From positions 930,001 through 994,000 of the forward strand of contig CP012815.1 in NCBI GenBank assembly GCA_001936135.1: DNA of 64,000 nt, read 5' to 3'. The number at the start of each line of letters is the position of its first letter. The stretch's first letter is position 1. The notes beneath the pieces were generated by a model, which saw only the letters and a list, made by a program, of their open reading frames with translations, did no database searches and had not been told where the DNA came from. Shown in pieces: positions 1 through 8,839 of this stretch. Made by a program: the position numbers and the translations under genes. The DNA comes from Saccharomycopsis fibuligera x Saccharomycopsis cf. fibuligera. Its lineage: Eukaryota > Ascomycota > Saccharomycetes > Ascoideales > Saccharomycopsidaceae.

Positions 1-1
1 T

Positions 2-1393
2 CAAGATCTACAATTGACAAGAAACGTAATAACTAATAGCACAAGCAGCTTGGCCGGACTCTTGTCGAATAATGGCACCACTGGCTCTGGTTTACCTCAG
101 CAGCAACCAGTTTTAAAAGCTAAAGACGAAATGGAATCTCTAATTGTCGGCCTCAATTTCTTGCTTAATAATGTTCCTAATGAGGTTTTTGTATATGACG
201 ATAATTTGAACTTGAAAATTGAAGATGAACGAAAGTTAAAGTACATCAACTTTACTAAAAATCCTCAATCATTGCCAACGAATGACGATATAAATGACAT
301 GGGCAATGCAAATGACCACAACAACACTGACAACGACGATATTCTCAATGCCGCCCAGCTGGAAAAAGATGATGACGATTCAGTATACCCATACTTGCTT
401 GTAAATATAGGGTCCGGTGTATCAATGATCAAAGTGACTGGTCCAAAATCGCACATCAGAATTGGTGGTTCCTCAATTGGTGGCGGTACCCTATGGGGCA
501 TATTATCACTTCTTACAAATGCTAAAACTTATGACGATATGCTAGGAATGGCCTCTAATGGGGATAATGCAAATGTCGATATGCTTGTCGGTGACATTTA
601 TGGCGAAAGCTACAACAAGATTGGCTTGAAATCAACCACTATCGCGTCTAGTTTTGGTAAAGTTTTCAAAACGGTTACGGGGAAGATGGATGGTGGATAC
701 AATAAGAATGATGAGAGTGTATACGGTAGCGAAAGTGATGCTGAGTTGTTGAATGGCGATGCAGCAGCGACAGCAACAATAAATTCAGGGACCAATAATG
801 AAGAGTCTTCCGCTTCGTCAACATATGGCAGTGAAAGTGTTGATTCGCTCTCTAGTCAAGAATCACAAAGCAGTAGTACTGAAGACATGCGTACTGCCCA
901 AGCCTCCCACACAGCCACTACTAATGGCCACAAAACATCAGCAGCAACGACCAAAGTGGCCCCTCAATCTTACCATCAATCAACAAAAGAGAACGAAAAC
1001 GAAAACGAAAACGAAAACGTTTACCCATCCCTCTCCCAGTTCCAAAGGCTCTCCAAATTCAAACAGTCTGATATTTCAAAATCCCTACTATACGCCGTCT
1101 CCAACAATATTGGCCAAATTGCTTACTTGCAGGCGGAAAAATACAAATTAAAGAAAATTTTCTTTGCTGGGTCATTTATCAGAAACCATTTGCAAACTAT
1201 AATAACGCTAAGTTATGCGATAAATTTTTGGTCCTCGGGGCTAAAGAAGGCTTATTTTTTGCGCCATGAGGGATACTTGGGTTCTATAGGAGCGTTCTTG
1301 AGTGCTTATGAGGACCAAAAGTTTTATTACGATTACTTGTCACCAAAGGAGGATGAGCCTAATGGTGTTTATGAGGATAACAAGGATGCATGA
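2..1393 (+). CDS. CAB1: Pantothenate kinase, 3' part (5' end outside window)
   Basis: Eukaryotic-type pantothenate kinase, which phosphorylates pantothenate in the first step of coenzyme A synthesis in the cytosol. The frame is open from base 2 with no in-frame start, so the N-terminus lies to the left; 463 residues are visible. Family landmarks are the glycine-rich nucleotide-binding stretch NIGSGVSMIKV followed by RIGGSSIGGGTLWG (visible residues about 134-165), the LVGDIYG segment, and the C-terminal block with NIGQIAYLQA and FFAGSFIRNH. Between the two conserved halves lies an insert of roughly 110 residues, rich in Ser, Asn, Thr and Glu and ending in a Glu-Asn repeat encoded by GAAAAC units. 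That insert makes the protein longer than the S. cerevisiae enzyme (about 367 residues). A 33-nt T run follows the stop closely. Confidence 0.9.
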   Translation, partial: QDLQLTRNVITNSTSSLAGLLSNNGTTGSGLPQQQPVLKAKDEMESLIVGLNFLLNNVPNEVFVYDDNLNLKIEDERKLKYINFTKNPQSLPTNDDINDMGNANDHNNTDNDDILNAAQLEKDDDDSVYPYLLVNIGSGVSMIKVTGPKSHIRIGGSSIGGGTLWGILSLLTNAKTYDDMLGMASNGDNANVDMLVGDIYGESYNKIGLKSTTIASSFGKVFKTVTGKMDGGYNKNDESVYGSESDAELLNGDAAATATINSGTNNEESSASSTYGSESVDSLSSQESQSSSTEDMRTAQASHTATTNGHKTSAATTKVAPQSYHQSTKENENENENENVYPSLSQFQRLSKFKQSDISKSLLYAVSNNIGQIAYLQAEKYKLKKIFFAGSFIRNHLQTIITLSYAINFWSSGLKKAYFLRHEGYLGSIGAFLSAYEDQKFYYDYLSPKEDEPNGVYEDNKDA

Positions 1394-1406
1394 GTCAAGT
1401 GAGTTA

Positions 1407-1444
<38 letters not shown>

Positions 1445-3223
1445 TTTTTGAGTTTCCAGATTCCTGTTCTCGTTTTTACTTCCTTCACAAATATTGGTCT
1501 CTTTTTTAATTTATTTCAGATTCTTGTTTGATTTCGTTCATTTTCTTTTATCAGCTATCACATTACTTTTGCTTTTATGATACCCACCGCTACACATTTA
1601 CGGCTTTTGATCTTTTTTTTACATTCTCATTCTCATTCATTTTCTTTTGCTAAATTTTGTTTATCTTTATCTTTGATATGTTTAATTATCCTGTTTTTCA
1701 GCCATCTTTGATTGATTTTTATTTGTTTTTTCTTTATCGTTTATATTTATCTGATGTTAATGGTTCTTTGTTATATGGTTTCTTTTGCTTCTTCTTCTTC
1801 TTCTTCTTCTTTTGCTTCTTCTCATGGGGACACATAAGATTCTAGCTTTCTACAGGTAAGTCTCTTTTAATCTGTTTTTGTTCATATACAGTCCCCAAAA
1901 TAATCTTCAGAATATTCATAATTATTTACAATATTGCAATTTTACACATCAATAACTTTCACGGACTTGATTTTTTGTATGATGCTTTTTTTTTGTCTGT
2001 TTTTTCAAATTATGCTACTTATATGCCAATGATCTACTTTTTTATCTACCTGATTTTCAACTCACGACTATGGTTTTCGCTATAGCAAATATATTCTTCA
2101 CAGGGATACCATCTGCATTCAGATAATATAGATCCATTTAGAGTCGCTAGAGCATGGTATTGCACCAGACTGTTAAAGACACATTATGCATACAAATATA
2201 CAGGTGTATCTTGATATTTTGATGGCAAGTACATTACATCAAAATAAAGCATATCAGCGCAATAACATCAACGTTGTCAATCTCAATTAAATACCAGATT
2301 CTTCTTCCGTGTTGAATATCGAAACGAATATACACTATACGTTCACGCTTCACTAGACACATACAGTATGAAATATACAATAATATACAAGAGAATCTAT
2401 ATATTAATAATTACGCGGCTTATCACGAATAGCTATCTGGATAATATAATATAGTCTCAGTAGTATACTGTAGCTTGGTCATCCAGCGGAACACGCAAAC
2501 GGCGGAAAAACGGAGAGCGGAATTTTGGGTTTTCCGCTCCACGTTTGGAGATGCCCCGGGCCGTGTAACCCCGCATTGGGATCAATTGACTACTACTTCT
2601 CACCGATTGACTCAAGAAAAAGCAGAGAGGCGATTATTATTATTATTATTATTACTATTATTATTAATATTAATATTATTATTGTTGTTGTACGACAATA
2701 ATTGATTGGTTAATTGGTCAGCCTTGATCAACTTTTGGTGGTTAGTGCGCTTGACAAACCAGTATAATCTACCCGAGACATCTAGTTTTACAATTGCTCT
2801 CGCTCTCGCTGTTACGCTATCCAAATAACCCTTTTCTGAAGCTAGGAAATTGGCTCAAACGCTCCAACCGGAAATCACCCATAGCTATATATGGCCTTAA
2901 GAGACGAAGCATCATACGTCTGATACCATTGCATAGGGCCACTTGTATCATATTACATCAAATTGAGTGGATTTAAGTGGTGTTAAAAGTTGCTAACAGC
3001 GCCAAGTATATCAATTCAGACAATCATAACGCCCAGCTACTGCACTGCAAGACAAGATCAAAGGACATATTCAAATACCTGATTGAAATTCATATTAAAT
3101 TAACGCACATATTCAAACAGTATCCGCCAAAATTAATACTCCAAGTGCTGATATCGGACTGTATCTCGAAAAATTCGCTTTTTGAAAAAAGACAAAATTT
3201 CAAATACCGTGAATCAGTCAGCC
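1394..3223. other. Intergenic, no gene supported
   Basis: 1.8 kb between CAB1 and the next plus-strand gene. It begins with a 33-nt T run (1410-1442), is strongly T-rich to about 2060, then is mixed. An ATT/AAT microsatellite lies at about 2632-2690. A GAGCGGAA/TTCCGCTC inverted repeat (2515-2522 and 2532-2539) surrounds a 9-nt spacer. No coding region or RNA gene is convincing; the right half is the probable promoter of the gene at 3224. Confidence 0.5.
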
Positions 3224-4531
3224 ATGAATGATGAGAAAATTGAACATTTGAGAAAGCTTGCCCTTATCAAACAGCGGCAAGTTAGGCTGAGAAACGATAA
3301 TGCCAATAAACTACTGCTTCGGCTTTCAGGAAGTCCGTTGTCTCCTAGTGGTGATAAAGACAACAAAAGCGGCAACAATGGCGGTAATAGCGATAAAACG
3401 AATTTTACAAATAATAGTGATAACAGTAAGGACAATGCTAGCCCCAAGCAGACTTACTCAAATAACAAAATAACAGACCACGTAGGCCAAAATCAACAAA
3501 TGCCCAGCACCACAGCACAAAGTAAAGGAATAGTGAAAATCATGAAAAATCACTCTGGAATTCCATTTGTTACCTCACTAATGCAGAATTTCCGTACAAA
3601 CGTTAACCAGCTCTACACCCGGTCAAGCACCTTAAATCAAATATCCCTAAGTTATGCCAAGTATGAAATAATCGAAGAAAACGTAATCAATCTTCTCGAA
3701 GTGGCCTCCTTCATAATGAACTATTTTGTTCCGACCAATAATAGCGGCAAAGGGAAGCGCAGGATATGGTCAAAGTTGATGAATTTCATAGATAAAGTGA
3801 TCTTGGTGCTTAGATTCAAAATCTTGATTGCCAAAGTTTTCAAATTGTACAAGCTACAGAAGTTTTATAAGTTGCAGAAACAGCACAAGTTGGATAGCAC
3901 GATAACTATTGAGAATAAGGATGTTGTTGCGGATGCGTTGTTGAGGATTGCTGAAGGAGATGGTGCGAATACTAATGGTACTGCGAATGCTAATGGTGTT
4001 GGTGAAAATGGCAACGGTAGCCAGTTGGTGGAATTGACAGGCAAAGATTCAGAATTACAGTCATTCGAAGCAATTTGGAATAAGACTTCGAGTTCAAGTG
4101 GCAAGAAAGTTGGGGGAAACAAGGATGATTATGATGAAGCCAGTAAGGGAGATGGAAGTAGCGATGCGGATGGCCAAGCCAGCAAAGTTGAAACTGAAAG
4201 TGATAATGATGGTACTATAGCTAGTGGAATGGCCAACGGTAACGTTGCTATAATCAAACAGCCAGCCCTAGATCACACAGAAACCTCACAAAACAAACAA
4301 CAAATCATTCAATTAAGCCAACTGAATGAAACCCACAGCAAAGAAAATAATGGAGATAATAGCGAAGACAATGAAGACATCACCGCACTACTGGAATTCA
4401 AATCAACCGAAGATGAGATCCACGGCCTCAGAACCGAAATTGTGGTTGAATTCATTGACTTTTGCTTACTTTTGTATCCTAAATCTATCACGGAGTTGGT
4501 CTATGAAAAGTTGTTTGCCAGAAAGAAATGA
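3224..4531 (+). CDS. Unassigned protein, weakly PEX34/PEX11-like
   Basis: A 435-residue protein starting at the first ATG of the frame (MNDEKIEHL). I do not recognise it with certainty. Three moderately hydrophobic or amphipathic blocks stand out: YEIIEENVINLLEVASFIMN (about residues 146-165), a basic-hydrophobic stretch around FIDKVILVLRFKILIAKVFK with LYKLQKFYKLQK after it (about 187-220), and a C-terminal VVEFIDFCLLLYPKSITELV. They are separated by Asn/Ser/Asp-rich linkers of about 70 and 170 residues. The order and the C-terminal 'YP' segment recall S. cerevisiae Pex34, a small peroxisome-number protein, but the resemblance is weak and from memory. The long linkers are typical of this genome. 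It could equally be another peripheral membrane protein. Confidence 0.75.
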   Translation: MNDEKIEHLRKLALIKQRQVRLRNDNANKLLLRLSGSPLSPSGDKDNKSGNNGGNSDKTNFTNNSDNSKDNASPKQTYSNNKITDHVGQNQQMPSTTAQSKGIVKIMKNHSGIPFVTSLMQNFRTNVNQLYTRSSTLNQISLSYAKYEIIEENVINLLEVASFIMNYFVPTNNSGKGKRRIWSKLMNFIDKVILVLRFKILIAKVFKLYKLQKFYKLQKQHKLDSTITIENKDVVADALLRIAEGDGANTNGTANANGVGENGNGSQLVELTGKDSELQSFEAIWNKTSSSSGKKVGGNKDDYDEASKGDGSSDADGQASKVETESDNDGTIASGMANGNVAIIKQPALDHTETSQNKQQIIQLSQLNETHSKENNGDNSEDNEDITALLEFKSTEDEIHGLRTEIVVEFIDFCLLLYPKSITELVYEKLFARKK

Positions 4532-5198
4532 TTATGTTTCCAATACAATTTCGTTGATTAGATAAAACTTTTTACGTGAATTTGACACAACAACCCCACA
4601 CTATACATACACTGTCTGACTTCCTACACTGCTTTACTTTGATCTGATATCTTTGTGGCTACGCGATTGTTCTAAAGAATGGTTGCCATTGACATAGCTG
4701 CTCCATGCGCTTTTCTTATTTCGTCGCATCGCGTCATGTTTAGGCTTCTATATACTATGCAAAGGACAGTCTCTCGACCTTTTAATCTACTTAATTTATA
4801 TGAGCTCTTCGCCAACCTTTTCAGTCAGTGTCCCCCCTGTAGTATACAGCCAGTTACTTAAACAAGCGATACTGTGCTGAAACTTCGTTGTTTGAATGTG
4901 ATGCCTCATTGTCCAAAGAAAATGAATATATATATATATATATATATTATACCCAGTATAATTTTTTGATCCCGCTGTAGCATAGTGTGTGTGCTATAGT
5001 GTACTACAAACTAAATCATTCGCGTGAGTGGTTTAGCCAACTGGACGCCCGCCACTGGTTTCGTAAAAGTTTGCAAATATGAGTTTATTTTTTTATTCGT
5101 TTATTTTTATCATATCGGGAGAAATCATAATTATAATCATAAACATCTAGCTATTATCAAATGGGGGAAAAAAAATTTTTTTTTTCTGCCTCCCTCAT
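4532..5198. other. Convergent intergenic region
   Basis: 667 bp between two gene 3' ends. It contains a TA dinucleotide run (about 4926-4947) and A/T-rich stretches next to the PRD1 stop. No gene or RNA gene is supported. Confidence 0.5.
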
Positions 5199-7556
5199 CT
5201 ACTTGCTAACACCAATCTCTTTCAAGAAAGCATCAGAGTTTGGTTTTCTGCCGAGCAATTCTTCCAAATTATCAAGTTCATCCCTCGAACCACCTCTCTT
5301 CAACACAATGTCTCTGTATCTGATCCCGTTCTTTGTGTTCATTGGATCGTCTTTGAACAAAGTGTAATACATATCAGTAGCGAAAACCTCGGAGTACAAG
5401 TACCCGTAGTATCCAGCAGCGTAGCCTCCCATCATATGGCCGAAGGATCCATAACCGCGGGTGACTTGTCCACCAACACTCAAGAGGGTGATTTTTTCTC
5501 TCAAGTCGTTCCAAGCGGCATCAACGTCGACTTTGCCGTCTTTAGAGTTATGCAAAGTCATGTCAAAGAGGCCAAAGTGAAGTTGTCTCAAATTGGCAAG
5601 TCCGCCATTGACATGTTTGGACTTGACAAGAGATTCAATCAATTGGTCATTTAATGGATCACCTGTGATGTAGTGTGACGACAACTTTTTCAATTCAGCA
5701 GGAGTCCAAGTCCAGAATTCCAACATTTGTGATGGCGCTTCCACGAAATCGCGATTGACGTTAGTTCCGTGAAATCTAGCATAATGCACATCTCCCATCA
5801 ACTCATGAATACCGTGTCCCAACTCATGGAAAAAAGTAGTGACTTCGCTATGCTTCAAAAGTGATGGCTTAGTTTTGGTCGATTTGGAAAAATTGCAGAC
5901 CAATGAGCAAACTGGTCTTTTTTTGGAATTAGTAGTTTCATCAAAATATCCTGGAGCAAGACCGAATTCTGCAGCGTGACCATATTTACCATCTCTTGGA
6001 TGCAAATCGAAGTAAATCCAGCCCATAAATTCAGGTTTTGCTGGGTCATCAAGCTTCCAAACGGAAATTTGCTTGACGTCTTCATGCCAAACGGATTTTT
6101 TGGACTCATCAGTGACCTCTTCAAATTTCAAATTGAACAACGTTTCATAAAATTTCAACATCTTGTCCACAGTGGATTGCAATGGGAAGTATTCACTAAT
6201 TTTTTGTTCATCAACTTGGTATTCTTCCTGCAACAACTTGTTGTTGTAAAAAGAGTGGTCCCAAATATAGTAAGTAGAAGCATTTTTCGATTTAGTGTCA
6301 AGACCTTGACTTTTGAAATCTTGTTGTTTCAAGTTTTGCAAAAGTTTGATTTCTGCTTCAGCTTTGCTCTTCAACTTACTCAACAAGTCATTTTCAAAAT
6401 CCAAAACGTTTTGAGAAGTCTTGGCCATGGATTCTTCAAGCACATAATCGGAATAAGTTTCATAGCCCAACAAGTGAGCCAATTCAGCTCTCTTTGCCAC
6501 TGCTTTGGTCAAAATTTTAGCATTTTCAGGAACTTTGTTTTGGTCACCCAAAAAGGCACGTTTTCTAGTTTCTGGGTTTTTGGAGTATTTCAAAGTTGGA
6601 ATAATGTCAGGATACTTGAAGGTAACTTTCAACTTACCATCTTCCACAGTCTCGAATTGGGCCAACACATCGGCTGGCACGCCTTCCAATTCTTCCTTGG
6701 TGAACAAGATATACTCAGTTTGTTCGCCCAAGTTTTTGTTGTACTTGATGGACAATTCAGACAATTCTTTGGAAACAGCTTCAACTTTGGCTCTAGTTTC
6801 CTTTGGCAAATCCAAACCATTTCTCTTGTAAGCATTGTACAATTTGGAGATGTATCTCTTGGTTTCTGGATCCAAAGCGTCGTTATCCTTGTTGTCTTCG
6901 TAAACTTTCTTGATATTTTTGAAAACGTCTTCTCTAAGACCAGATTCAATTGAGTACTCATCAATTTTGGTTTCGGCTTCAGTAGAAGCGTTTCTAAGAT
7001 CCGGGTTTGGAGAAACGTGCTGGTAAAAAGTCAAGTGGTTAATGATTCCGAATCTTTCGTTTTCCCATTGAGCAAAAGGTTTAATCAAGTTTTCAATAGT
7101 TGGGTTTTCCAAGCTTGCAATTTCATCATCTTGCTTCTTAGCTTCAGCTAAAAAAGCATTAGTTTTCTCCAAGATTTGCTCTGGAGTATCTGTCCAGGAT
7201 GGTGGAGCTTGAGGAGGGACTAAATTGTGAGGACTGTTAGAAGCAAAGAACCGCTGAACGCTAACTACAGGGAATAGCGATGCCGAAGAAGCTTTTGAGA
7301 TTGATGCCAAAAGAGGGTTGGAAGAAGAATAAGAAGAAGGATTGGCTAACGACGACAAACGCAGAGACACAATTGATCTGTAATAAAAGAGATTCTTACC
7401 TAAAGACGAGGCCATTTTGGAACTGGATGACAATTCTAAGTTGTGCTGGTACGATAGGTCTGAGCTGTACAAAGTATAGCAGATCCAAAGAAAGAAAGTG
7501 AAGATGAAGAAAACTGAAACCCGAAATAGTCCAACTTTTTTTATGTCTGCCAACAT
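5199..7556 (-). CDS. PRD1: Saccharolysin-type M3 oligopeptidase
   Basis: Zinc metallo-oligopeptidase of the thimet oligopeptidase family (M3), which degrades short peptides in the cytosol and mitochondrial intermembrane space, including cleaved presequences. It matches yeast Prd1 over nearly its whole length. The zinc motif HELGH lies at residues 577-581, and FVEAPSQMLEFW with the downstream Glu ligand follows. The C-terminus is DAFLKEIGV. The first ATG gives 785 residues with a hydrophobic segment at about 10-31. However, a TATA-like run (7554-7571) overlaps that ATG, so transcription may start downstream and Met48 (7415) may be the true start; this would give 738 residues with a Ser/Arg-rich, presequence-like N-terminus, closer to the 712 of S. 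cerevisiae. The gene is divergent from MIC10. Confidence 0.95.
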   Translation of the reverse strand: MLADIKKVGLFRVSVFFIFTFFLWICYTLYSSDLSYQHNLELSSSSKMASSLGKNLFYYRSIVSLRLSSLANPSSYSSSNPLLASISKASSASLFPVVSVQRFFASNSPHNLVPPQAPPSWTDTPEQILEKTNAFLAEAKKQDDEIASLENPTIENLIKPFAQWENERFGIINHLTFYQHVSPNPDLRNASTEAETKIDEYSIESGLREDVFKNIKKVYEDNKDNDALDPETKRYISKLYNAYKRNGLDLPKETRAKVEAVSKELSELSIKYNKNLGEQTEYILFTKEELEGVPADVLAQFETVEDGKLKVTFKYPDIIPTLKYSKNPETRKRAFLGDQNKVPENAKILTKAVAKRAELAHLLGYETYSDYVLEESMAKTSQNVLDFENDLLSKLKSKAEAEIKLLQNLKQQDFKSQGLDTKSKNASTYYIWDHSFYNNKLLQEEYQVDEQKISEYFPLQSTVDKMLKFYETLFNLKFEEVTDESKKSVWHEDVKQISVWKLDDPAKPEFMGWIYFDLHPRDGKYGHAAEFGLAPGYFDETTNSKKRPVCSLVCNFSKSTKTKPSLLKHSEVTTFFHELGHGIHELMGDVHYARFHGTNVNRDFVEAPSQMLEFWTWTPAELKKLSSHYITGDPLNDQLIESLVKSKHVNGGLANLRQLHFGLFDMTLHNSKDGKVDVDAAWNDLREKITLLSVGGQVTRGYGSFGHMMGGYAAGYYGYLYSEVFATDMYYTLFKDDPMNTKNGIRYRDIVLKRGGSRDELDNLEELLGRKPNSDAFLKEIGVSK

Positions 7557-7571
7557 ATATATAAATATATG
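7554..7571 (-). promoter_or_regulatory. TATA-like run overlapping the first PRD1 ATG
   Basis: On the minus strand this reads TATATATTTATATATATG, with the first in-frame ATG of PRD1 at its end. If it acts as the TATA box, mRNAs begin after that ATG and Met48 (7415) is the start. Confidence 0.4.
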
Positions 7572-8447
7572 TAGAGAGAGTGGAGAGAAAGGTATTCGGT
7601 TTGTTTTTATTTTGTGGTTTGGTTTTTTTTTTTTTTTTTTTTCCTTCTTCAGGAAACGCCGTATTATTGAAGGTGACTAGCGTATTTTATACAGGCTGTT
7701 GCTTTCTTTCAGATAGTATTAGTAAACTGATGGTGAATGATTACCAACAAGAAGGCTGCTGCTGCAAGGTTGTACGGTTGGTTGTAGCTGGAAACGGATA
7801 GGTAACCGAAGGCAAAGGCGAGGCGATGTTGCTGTTGGCTGGATGGATGTCCAAAAAATTACTTGAAACGGACAAGCATACAACGATCGATGAGCTAGCT
7901 GGCTAGTGGGCTGCTGTGTGGAGGAGACAGGCGGCGCTTTGCTGTGGGTTAAACTATGCGGACGGTGTCGAATACCAGGAAAGCAGGTGAGCAGTGGATG
8001 TTTGAGGAATACCGGCAAGAAGCAGAAGCAGAAGAAGAAGCCGTTGTTGATTGCTGGTTGTTGATGGTGCCGAGGGAACTTGTATTGCAAATCTTGCAAC
8101 CACTTTAAGGACTTTATGGATTACAGCACTGGTGAGAATCACCACCACCCATCAGGTGGAGCCATTCTCATGTTGCAATTATATAGGTATCCGTAGTTGT
8201 GATTTTCCATATTTCATTATTTTCTCCCTCTAAAACCGGTATTTCACATGACATACACTGCTCAACCGCCGCCCAGGATATTTGGTTACGTGCTCCGCTT
8301 TTGCCGTCCAGAATATCTGTCGATGAAGCTGATGAACGCAGTGCCCGGAGGTGCGAACTAAGCAAAAACGCTGCCAATTAAGACGCTCTGCCCGCTTCAA
8401 TTCACCAGCCCTCTGCCTTGAAGACTTTACATAAATTATCATTTAAG
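7557..8447. other. Divergent promoter region PRD1/MIC10
   Basis: 891 bp shared upstream region. It holds a T run (about 7622-7642) near PRD1. Reading frames on both strands are short and show no family resemblance. Confidence 0.5.
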
Positions 8448-8839
8448 ATGTCCTCTGTCGCTGAAACTAAAGTGTCTCCTCCATCTCAGCATCTTTTGAA
8501 CGACAAGGTATGCACTTTATTTTGTATTTGCACAGCAGATATGCTGCTGTGTTGACTGACCATTATTCATCGTCGTCGTCACCGTCACCATCATCATCAT
8601 CATCCACGCGCCATTATGAAGAATTTTCTACTAACCAACTTGCTTTTTAGTGGGATGTTGTCTTGTCAAACACCCTTGTCAAGACCGGTTTAGGCTTTGG
8701 TGTTGGCGTATTGACCTCTGTTTTGCTTTTCAAAAGAAGAGCTTTCCCTGTTTGGTTAGGTGTTGGATTTGGTTTAGGCAGAGGTTATGCTGAAGGTGAT
8801 GCCATCTTCAGATCCCCGGTCAACTATCGTTCTGTGTAA
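8448..8839 (+). CDS. MIC10: MICOS subunit Mic10, two exons
   Basis: Core subunit of the mitochondrial contact site and cristae organising system; a small inner-membrane hairpin protein that bends membrane at crista junctions. Exon 1 is 8448-8507 and exon 2 is 8651-8839, joined in phase to give 82 residues. The 143-nt intron has donor GTATGC, branch point TACTAAC (8629-8635) and acceptor TTTTTAG. Exon 2 begins [13 protein letters not shown] and carries both glycine-rich membrane segments, [13 protein letters not shown] and [15 protein letters not shown], then DAIFRSP. This closely follows yeast Mic10. Exon 1 supplies only the poorly conserved 20-residue N-terminus ending LLNDK. Confidence 0.96.

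Noticed and set aside
1410-1442. Long T run as a possible retroelement or processed-gene tail.
   Set aside because: No target-site duplication or element sequence next to it; similar A/T runs are scattered through the window.
2612-2824. A 70-codon minus-strand frame ending in Asn runs.
   Set aside because: The Asn/Ile runs are an AAT microsatellite, there is no ATG start, and nothing in the remainder is recognisable.
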